64,000 nucleotides of DNA, from contig NW_020621936.1 in the NCBI RefSeq assembly GCF_003573695.1, positions 1,116,001 through 1,180,000 of the forward strand, read 5' to 3'. The first letter of the stretch is position 1; each line of letters opens with the position of its first letter. Of the stretch, positions 55,780-64,000 are shown in pieces. Source of the stretch: Papaver somniferum (taxonomy: Eukaryota; Streptophyta; Magnoliopsida; Ranunculales; Papaveraceae). The notes under the pieces were generated by a model. That model was not told where the DNA came from. It saw nothing but the letters and a program-made list of their open reading frames with translations, and did not search any database. Position numbers and translations under genes: made by a program.

Positions 55780-56280
55780 AATGTAAGACCTAAAGTACGT
55801 CATAGAAGGGGGTACTTTTAGCATGACTCAGGGAAAAGGTTACACCTCCCCTGGAACCTGAGTCATGGAGATTTGGGGTCAATAAATCACATCCGGGAGA
55901 GGCACCTTGGATTCTCAGCTTAAGCATATGACTTAGGTTGGGCGACTAAGGTAATAAAGACTCTCCCAAGGAGTGCGGAATCTGATCAAGGCGCCGAGGT
56001 ACACTGTTGAGTCAAGAGTGCCAGGGGCGTCTGGAGCGTACCTTGCCATTCTTGACAAGTCTTGGCTTATACTGCACTCGGCCCGAAGAAAACCGCACTT
56101 AGGGTGCAGTCTCGTAACCATAATCCCTATAGCTAAAAGGGATAAGAGGATGCGAAAACAACTGGTTGTTGTTAAGACTGGATGGGAGGATCTAACCTTG
56201 TATTGTAGAAGTATGCCTCCTTGAAGGGGCAACCAGGGGGGAGATAAGGGCGGCACCCTCCATTAGGGAGCTGATAAGTG
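55780..56280. other. GC-richer unique block of LD
   Basis: A block of higher GC content without a convincing frame on either strand (the longest frames, about 80-107 codons, overlap on both strands and have no recognisable motif). Possibly captured sequence; origin unknown. Confidence 0.35.
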
Positions 56281-56284
56281 TCTT

Positions 56285-56600
56285 AAGACGCAAATGTCAT
56301 GAGGCTTTTTACTCGCAATGGTATTAAGGCTTGTCATATTTGTGCGACAATCCTGAAGAGGCAATAATACTAGAGAAAAAGATAAGACGAGATCAATGGG
56401 TCATTACATGAAAATGTGAAGACGTCCTGCGATTTCGTCGCAAGACGGCAATGTCATGGGGATTTATTTTCGCAAGAATATTTAGGCCTGTCATATTTTC
56501 GCAACAATCCTGAAGAGGCAATAATACAAAAGAAAAAGTTAAGGAAAGATCAATGGATTTTTGCATGAAAGTGCAAAGACGTCCTGCGATTTTGTCGCAA
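56285..56600. repeat. 155-bp tandem duplication in LD
   Basis: Two units (about 56297 and 56452) share CAATCCTGAAGAGGCAATAA and GACGTCCTGCGATTT. Each ends TCGTCGCAA or similar. Confidence 0.8.
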
Positions 56601-57890
56601 TGACAAGAGGTGGCAAAATAAGACCTTTAACTAGGAAGGAAAAATAAGACCACATAAGAAAATGAGTAAGCAAGTAAGCTTGCGAATATGTATATGGAAA
56701 TGAAACTGAGGCAGTGAAAATGCCGCAGACTTGATACTATGATCATACTGTTATGAGATACTAATAGTACAGGAAAAAGGAAAGATGAAACACAAGTAAG
56801 AACTTGTGAGGAACAATAACTACACGAAAAGGAATGCATACAATAAAGAAAAATCCAGAGAAATGGAGAATGGAGGCAATTTAAAGTTACATCAATTTTA
56901 GAGTGCAAAATGAGCTAAGTAACACAAACATTAACTATACATTGCAATAGATAAGCATTCTCATCATACAAGCATCATACTCACATCATAAAAGCATTGC
57001 ATAAGCATTTCATGGCATAAACATCGCATACACATTTCATAACATAATCATCACATAAGCATTATATTCGCATAAGTACTTTACAAAATTGTATGGAATA
57101 ATATTGTAGAATTTCGTAATAATATCGCAGAATTTAGCAGAATTATTCAGGATTACTCAGAATTTCACAGGATTATTCAGAATTTCCAAAGATTATTCAG
57201 AACTTCACAGAATGATTCAGAATTTCGCAGAATGATTCAAAATTTCGTAGAATGTATCAGAATTTCGCAGAATATGATTCTTCCGAATGATGTGATTAAC
57301 TCGCTCAATTATTTCACACAATTATAAGCAACTTGAAGAGATTATACTATTGCATGAACACAAGACATGAGACAGAGGCAAAGATAAGAATGAAGAAACA
57401 ATTAGCACATTCAACATTTTCTCAAGGATTCTACCCTCATAGATAAAGAACAGAGGCAACTATGGATTACCAAGAAAACATTTTATGTTCTTTATCTTCT
57501 CGGCAAGAATCATCAAAAATGGAGTAATAATTTTGCATGAATAGATGCAATACTTATTATTCTCATTCAAGGACGGATACTTCTTATATTCTGAGGATTG
57601 AATACTTCTTATACTTCTTAAAGGATACTTCATACTTCATACTTCTTATATATTTCGAGGATTGAGTACTTCTTATACTTCTTCAAGTATACTTCATACT
57701 TCACATACTTCAAGAGATGATACTTCTTATTTACTTCGCAACGCTCCGGAACTTCACAAAAGAATAGAGGCAAGCACGTACTTTTCAAGTCCAATATTCT
57801 TTCGCTCATTCCTTCAACAACTACTACTACAAAGTGGATTTTTCCTTAAAGAACGCTTTTCAAGCAATATTCAAGAAAAAAGAGGCAAGA
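56600..57890. repeat. LD 3' interior: short repeats and polypurine tract
   Basis: AT-rich with CATAAGCATT units (56940-57080), GATTCAGAATTTCGCAGA units (57130-57280) and TACTTCTTATACTTC units (57550-57730). It ends with a purine run AAGAAAAAAGAGGCAAGA (57873-57890) before the 3' LTR. No gene. Confidence 0.7.
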
Positions 57891-58502
57891 TTTAGGATCA
57901 GAATCTCGCACAGAAGAATATGCTTGCGAATTTTTTAATAACACATCGCGAAGACATCGCAGGATGATTTCAGAAACGACATAACAGATGACATCAACTT
58001 AAATATGAGAAAAGTATGATGATCTAGCGAAAATTAGGAATGTTGCGAATGTTACATTTGTAAGCTTGCGAAAATACCGCAAGCCATATCCGAAATTAGG
58101 GGAAATGTTAGCTGTACATTAGCTGTCATCCACTATGTAAACACCTATATAAAGAGAAAGGCAAAAGAGAGAAAGGAGATAGATAATCATAAAGAGAGAC
58201 ACACATTAGGAGAGGATACATTCTGTAGAGAGAGAAGGTAGAATTAGTTGTATTATTATTATCTCCTTCTTCTTCCTCCTTCAAGAACCTAGAGCTCCAA
58301 ATACTCATTAATGGAGTCTCCATGTAATCAAGATGTAATTACAAATAATCATAGTAAAACCTAACCCCGTGGATGTAGATCAAATTGATCGAACCACGTA
58401 AACCTTGTCTCTCTTTACAATTTTAGCATTCTTATCATCATTTTTATGTTTAGATTTACAAATTATTACAATGGGTGTGTTGTAGGATTTCCTGCAACTA
58501 CA
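57891..58502 (+). repeat. LD 3' LTR
   Basis: 612 bp. Matches the 5' LTR; its first bases are TTTAGG instead of TGTAGG, a terminal mutation. Followed by TSD AGTTT. Confidence 0.92.
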
Positions 58503-60409
58503 AGTTTGAACAAATATTGTTCTTTTGATGAATTGTTGGTAGCTGAACCAAATAAAATATTAATTTAAGTTACTGACTGCTGAGTCGAGCAAAATAAATA
58601 TGAATGTTAATCATGGAATCAACATAAAATTATCAGAGTGTTCGAATCTGCTCAGAATCACGTTTCTGCAAAGCTCTGGATTCAAAACCCTAATTTTACC
58701 GAGATAATGATTTATTGCAAATCACATGAAACCGGATACATGGGATGACGGGTTCACCATATAACGCCCAGATGCTCGAATGAGCAAAAACACCAAAGTC
58801 TCTTGAGGACCAGTTGGTGAAAGAATGATTAAATGATGGTTCAATCATTTACTGAAATAATGTTCGTGTGAGCGACAAATCATAAAACCTGTTTTATGGA
58901 AAATATGAGGGACCGGCCAAGAGGTCATGAGACCGGATCTTGGTGGCCGTGGGACCAGTAGATGGTCGTTTGAGCGAATTTCCTATTGTTTGGAAAGAGT
59001 TCGAACCTAATATGAGCAGCTGAGCAAATTAGGTTAAAATCATTAAAGCACGCGAGACCAGCTGTTTGCAAGCCTCAGGGTCACCCTTGGTCGATCAAGG
59101 GGATGTGCCCGTGTCACCATGATGTCCGTGCTTCAGTCCTGAGAATTTTGATATTTTCTGATGCACGTTTGAGCAACATTTGGAGAAAATATGCAAAATC
59201 CATGGTTTTGCTGAAACCGGCAAAAATACATGAGATGATGGAAATTATAAATAAACATGAAATCACAAGTTGTGGGACCGGCCACGGCTAGGGCATTGCC
59301 GGCCGGCTGACACGCGGTCCCACATGCTTTCCCCAGTTTTATGTGATTTCATGTATTTTTCTTTGATTTTAAGGGAAATTCCATGAAACTGGAGAGTTTG
59401 GCGAAATTATGGAACTTCCATGAGATGAGAGACATAAATTCTCCATATTTGCCATTGTAAACACCCCTTGAGCAATGAAAAACTATTCTGAGCGTGTTTT
59501 CACCATGTGGAGCTAGAACCCATCACTGGGACGACGGAGAAAGCTGTTTTTGACCCATGTGGTAATTTTATTTAATTCTTTTATGACTGTTTGCACTATT
59601 ATAATTGATTTATGATTTTTCTTGGTTATTTCTGATTTCGTTTGATGTCGCATGCTTAGTCTTAGGTACTTTTGATGCGTCATGCTTGTGATTTACACAT
59701 AATTCTTTATAAAATCCAACTTGGCAAAGATTTAGAGTCGATGTTTGTTATTTTATGAGCTTTAATTGTCCGGAATTAATAGTTGAACCGCATGAATGTG
59801 AGAATTGGTGGAATCCCGAGTCCCAGTCATCTCTTCATCCCGTCACAATATTTGTATATATTTTCCTTATTTTTGTTTATTAAAACTTAAAATCAATCCA
59901 ACAAAGTCCGAGTGAACGACAACCTTTACCACTATCTAAAATTCGATCAATTTTTGGAGCCGACGACGCGGATTTGTTTATAGATTTGTTTTTAGGTTTT
60001 ATTTTATTTGTTCTTTTTTACGCGTTTTGGTATTTTTGTTTGCTTTCAGATTTGGAGCTAAGCTAAAGAAAAAGAAAAAGTGCTGAAAAGAAAAGCCCAA
60101 AAAGGAAAGAAAAGAGAAATCCAAAAGGAGTGAAGAAGAAGATTTTGTATATTATTTTAGTTTTATTTTTTTAGAAATTTTAATTAAGGTTTTTATTTTT
60201 GTAATCTTTTATTTTTGGAAAATTTTTTTTTCGGACATTGAACATTGGACTTTATTTTTAAAACCCTAAGGAAGGGTTGGTTTAAATATGAACTGCACAG
60301 GGAAGGACGACAGTTACGATACTGTCTCGGCCCCTCGGGTTCGTACACTGACATCGGAGTCGGTGGCCCGAGTCGACTTCAACGGTTCATCCCCCGTCTG
60401 GAACGGGAG

Positions 60410-60991
60410 GTAAGAATTATAAACACCCGCGAATCCCCTGTCAGCGGGTTTACTGGATGATTTTGTATGCATATATGTTGAGGACCTGAAATCGGATTTA
60501 ATTTTCTAGTAAAGGGCAAGGCCTGGCCAAATCAAGATAAGGACTCGGATTTCATCACTGTTTTCTTCTTGCCCGCCTTAAGAACACGTAACCTACGCGA
60601 ACCTAATCCTTAAAATACTGACTAGAACGAGGCCGATAAGGTAACGAGCTTAATAGGAAAGTCATTCGAAAAATATTGGTTACTATTTTAAGCATACTTC
60701 GAAGTTCATGATGGTTTCTGTGAGTTGAATGCGTGACTGCGCCGCCTTGTAATTCCGGTGAGGCCTTGGGTATCAAAGCTCCACTGAGCTTCCCTCGCCT
60801 CTATTCAACTTACTTTAACTCGGATTGATTTCAGAGGGGTTTTCTCAAATTGTAACGAATTCCCTTTCGAAGGATTAGAAGCTGGTCTAGAAACAATCTA
60901 AGGGAGCCATCATGCTTTTTGTTTGCTAGATAAAATAGGCTTGTTGTGGTCGAGTCAGCCTTGTTTGTGCTTGTGTAGAATTCCCTTGCAG
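60410..60991 (+). other. Probable intron in LC2 leader
   Basis: Donor GGGAG|GTAAG at 60409/60410 and acceptor CCCTTGCAG at 60991, six bases before the ATG 60997. The sequence inside is not conserved in LC, where donor and acceptor are only about 74 bp apart, whereas both flanks are. A leader intron would explain this. Confidence 0.55.
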
Positions 60992-60996
60992 TTAGG

Positions 60997-62812
60997 ATGT
61001 CAAACTGGTATTATAATAGCCATCACAATGAATATGAATATCCAACTGAACAATATGGACATCACTCTTTTTATGACCATAGTGCGAATAGTGGTTGGGA
61101 ACGCCAACCTTTCAAAGGTTATGGGTCATACCATGGTGAGCCCAATTACTATCCACACGTGCATCGTTCATTCGAGCAATAAAATTATAATAATAGTTCT
61201 TCATCTCTAGAGATACAATAAAACTTTTGAAAAGTAGTCCTTTTTATGATCCTTCTGTTCCTATTCCTTCCCTAGAAGAGTCCCTCAGGGGTTTAGCTGA
61301 GTCGACACGAAAGTTAGCTGAATCGACATGTCAGTTAGCTGAGGTGAGGTGAATAACGTAGTTATGGACGAAAGGACTACAACAACAACTGAATCTTTAG
61401 AAGATATCATTAATAGATTAACTCAAAACTTAGATCCAACACTAAGGGAACTTTCTTTGGAGGAGACCCTTGAGAGGATAGCTGAGTCGACACGTAGACT
61501 TGAGTTAGAGACGAACGAAAGTATCGCTCGAAATAACTTGAATTTCCAATATAGTGTATCCAATAATACCTTTGAGAATGAAGATAGTTATTCACATAAT
61601 CAAGATGATGAGGATAAAATTGGTAACACTACTTGTTTAGATGAGGTCCAACCATTTTCATGTTATTATAATGATGATTATGATGAGGATAGTGTTGATG
61701 AAGAATTAGAAATAAGTAGGCATAGTGATCAGGAATTTTTTACTCCAATTGAACTTAATAATGATAATGTTTCTTGTTCAAATCCAAATAATTATAATAA
61801 TTATTCATCTATTCAAAAGGACGAGGATTTGACTAGAGATACTCCCGTTTTAGAAGATGTAGTATTTCCTTATGATTACGAAGCCATTGATAGTTTAGAG
61901 GAACGAGTTTATTCTGAGAATATTGTTTTAGAGTCTAGCGATTTAGAAACATTAGTCTTAGACGAAGAATATGAACTCGTAGAGATTTTAAATATGAGTG
62001 AGGATGCATCATCACCTGAGTATAATCTGCATGAAGCAATTAACCATTTTCAGGATTCCGATGATCTAGAAATTAGGGAAATTGTAGCTAGTCTATCTAG
62101 AGATACCCAAAACTCTAAGTTTGGGTGTGATTAGCATTATCCTTGTGCCTTACCTTTAGCTCTTACAGAGATCCCTCACTTGGGACTTGATTTGTGTGCC
62201 TCAACCATTGTGCCAGATTACCTTCATACTAGCTCTCTCGAACCTAATAATGTCCAAGAAGAAGTTCAGTTGTTAGAAACACATCCTCTGGTTGATGTGG
62301 TTTACCCAGGATATGATACCCAGATTGATGTTTTCCCACCAAAAACTTTTATTCCAATTGTGGGAACGTTTGAATTTCAGATGTGTCGGTTATTGAGTTT
62401 TGAGACTAAACCTAATTACTTTAAGAGACTAGTGTCGACACATTTGTTTAAGGAAGACCACCACTTTCATTATGGTCAGCTGTGTAAGTCAAATTTGATT
62501 GATTTAGAGGATCCCCAGTTATTTAGGTTACTTTTATGTGCTTCTAAATTCTTAGTTGAGTATTTCCAGACTCTACAACCTGACCTTCAGGATCCTTCCT
62601 TTGAGGAAGTCCAGCCAATGAAAGCCTTTTATCTAGACCCTTTTGTAGAGCCTGAAACTGAACCAAAACTAGATATTGTTGTCTTAAAGTTAAATAAGGG
62701 TATGTTCGACATCTTCATGGTATGTTACGATTTTCTCTTCTTTTGGGTAACACTTTTTGATTCAGATGACCCGCAATTATTCCGGATGCTGCTATATGAT
62801 TCTTCGTGGTGA
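60997..62812 (+). pseudogene. LC2 orphan acidic protein, broken
   Basis: ATG 60997 (MSNWYYNSHHNEYEYPTEQ), stop at 61180-61182, then a shifted frame at 61349-62134 with NNLNFQYS, a very acidic Asp/Glu/Ser-rich middle and EIVASLSRDTQ. A TAG at 62132-62134 stands where LC has Tyr, and the same frame continues 62180-62812 (HLGLDLCASTI, FRLLLCASKFLVEYFQTL, FVEPETEP, hydrophobic MFDIFMVCYDFLFFWVTLF, DDPQLFRMLLYD). Its stops differ from those in LC. The repeated LAESTRKLAES-like part (61270-61340) is longer than in LC. No domain known to me. Confidence 0.7.
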
Positions 62813-63892
62813 CTAATACTTTCTTAGTCTGGCTGAAGACTTTAAACTTAGCACTTCTTGGGAGGTAACCCAATATTCATGCAACACGGTAATATCTTTC
62901 CTTATATCTTTTGCTTCAAGTTGTAACAGTTTCTCCTTGTTCATGCTTTTAATTTTATCTTTAGAACATTGAGGACAATGTTAGATTTAAGTTTGGGGGT
63001 ATGGGATAAACTTTTTAGTTGCATTAAATAAACTCCAGAGCCTAGAAATTTATGCTTATTAAGGATGACACTAACCAATCTAAGTGGATGGAAGCATCTT
63101 GGTTATAGGAGTTGAGGAACCAATCTGATTAGATGGAAACATCTAAAGAGTCTATTCATAAAAGCACAGAGCTCAGGTGTTAGAAAAAAAAAGAAAAGAT
63201 GGTAGTTTCGCCATATCCTCGTGATGGAAACATCGAAAGAATCCTGATCACTTTTTTTTTTTTTTACCATTGCTAGGGTGAAATAGAGTGACTGAGACTA
63301 AAAATAAAAATAAAAATTGAGACCAGACCACCAGACCAACCGGAATAAATACAATAAAGTCGACCACTGGTACCCTTGTATCTGCCAGCTGAGTTGCCTA
63401 TAGTTAGGATTATCGACCAATGGTCCCCTTGTATATGCCAGTGTTTTGATATTAGTCCAGACTAGTATCTCAGTCCATTAGGATAGGTTCATCTTAGTCA
63501 ACATCATCTACGTTTTTCTCTACATCCATCTTCTTAATCTATCCATGTGATTGGTTGACTCCGGTTTATGATGTCCAGAAACTATCTGAGTAGAGCTCTG
63601 TCACTTTATATGAATTTAGTATGCTTGAGTGCAAACTCGTGTACAACAATTGGAATTTCACATCAGGGTACTTCCTCCTGTAGTCAATAAGTATGCCAAC
63701 CAAGGAGATTTCTTAGTGCCTTCCACGGTTTTGCGTAGATAGCTAGGGTCTAGAGTAAAGGTTTTGTGGGTACACCTCTGGTAAACCCTCCCGAGACTAT
63801 AACTCGGTTACTAGGGCCACCTAGTGAGTTTGAGTTTTCTTTTCTATAATAAATTTGCTCGTGGACTAGCAAATAATAAGTTTGGGGGTATT
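62813..63892 (+). other. LC2 3' non-coding region
   Basis: Matches LC 42652-43946: AAGTTTGGGGGT at 62989-63000 and the polypurine tract at 63878-63892, the duplicated ACCACTGGTACCC unit, but only short A-rich runs in place of LC's A/G tract. No gene. Confidence 0.7.
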
Positions 63893-64000
63893 TGATAGAC
63901 ACATTTTTGTGTCTAATTTGATCTCAATACTAAATATTGTTGGCACTCGATTTTGTACTAATTATGGTGTTTTTGTGTTTGTGTAGGTGTTTTTTGAGAA
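63893..64000 (+). repeat. LC2 3' LTR, start only
   Basis: TGATAGACACATTTTTGTG and following bases match the LC LTR start with several substitutions. The rest lies outside the window. Confidence 0.85.

Larger units (their letters stand above)
53510..58502 (+). mobile_element. LD: non-coding LTR element (LARD-like) with tRNA-like modules
   Basis: LTRs 53510-54118 and 57891-58502 (TGTAGGATCAG to CTGCAACTACA; the 3' copy begins TTTAGG), TSD AGTTT at 53505-53509 and 58503-58507. The 3.8-kb interior has PBS and polypurine tract but no retroviral domain in any frame. It contains several sets of tandem repeats, including five tRNA-like modules. Non-autonomous; partner element unknown. Confidence 0.92.
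52506..59454 (-). mobile_element. Gypsy LTR fragment, minus strand, interrupted by LD
   Basis: The 3' LTR end is at 52506 (TGTGAGTGGGGAAAAACG, reverse of the CCCATCTACA end). It runs on the minus strand to 53509, then 58508-59454. It includes the conserved block (ACCGCCAGACCAAAACCC, about 53170), a TATA-like TATAAAATA at 52957-52965, GAGCAAATATTGCTAGTTC repeats (53400-53509) and GC-rich units near 59275. It stops in mid LTR at LC2. Likely a solo LTR or element inserted into the plus-strand LTR; no internal coding sequence remains. Confidence 0.8.
59455..64000 (+). mobile_element. LC2: second, older member of the LC family, cut by window end
   Basis: Same plan as LC. Remnant of 5' LTR 59455-59949, PBS at about 59955 (TGGAGCCGACGACGCGG), leader, intron, orphan ORF, repeated polypurine tracts, and a 3' LTR beginning at 63893 (TGATAGACACATTTTTG) that runs out of the window. 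The first 1.2 kb of the 5' LTR is missing at the junction with the minus-strand gypsy LTR. More diverged from LC than LC's own LTRs from each other. Confidence 0.85.

Noticed and set aside
56627..56908. Minus-strand hydrophobic 93-codon ORF in LD
   Set aside because: Ser/Phe/Leu-rich because of AG-rich complement; no conserved motif and no supporting context.

Overview
The window is intergenic, repeat-dense DNA of a flowering plant, most likely a dicot with a large genome. It contains Sirevirus-type Ty1/copia elements, Ogre/Tat-like Ty3/gypsy elements with LTRs over 3 kb, and large LTR elements without pol (LARD type). I cannot name the species. I see no intact host gene, rRNA, functional tRNA gene or CRISPR array. 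Nearly all the sequence is retrotransposon, stacked in nested insertions. Five insertions have LTR ends plus perfectly matching 5-bp target-site duplications (TSDs), so the order can be read directly.

Outermost layer: S1, an old minus-strand Sirevirus relic (1-4784 continuing at 50542-51443), with gag zinc-knuckle and 3'-ORF remnants but no pol. Into its gag went S2, a plus-strand Sirevirus (4785-50536, TSD CTTTT). S2 has full LTRs and a broken gag-PR-IN-RT-RH polyprotein, and is split by two large gypsy insertions. GA (8739-23792, TSD GAGTT) sits in the integrase. GB (26133-47777, TSD CTTGT) sits in the 3' non-coding part. GB's 3' LTR is itself interrupted by LC (38767-45634, TSD CCTTA), a LARD encoding only an orphan acidic protein.

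GA and GB share a plan: PBS, gag-protease, a nearly complete loss of RT/RNase H/integrase, then a long 3' region. In GA that region holds, on the antisense strand, a captured plant mobile domain (PMD) gene with a possible promoter and a GC-rich first exon. GB has an internally deleted remnant of the same antisense region. Both therefore depended on enzymes supplied in trans.

Right part (51444-64000): a short unassigned block; a plus-strand gypsy LTR fragment into which a minus-strand LTR of the same superfamily inserted; LD (53510-58502, TSD AGTTT), a 5-kb non-coding LTR element inside that minus LTR, carrying a ladder of tRNA-like modules; and LC2 (59455-64000), a second, older copy of the LC family with a truncated 5' LTR, running off the window.

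Most promising for follow-up: the antisense PMD gene inside GA; the tRNA-like repeat ladder in LD; the orphan protein, 5'-leader intron and repeated polypurine tracts of the LC family; and the palindromic tandem repeats and conserved promoter block in the gypsy LTRs.
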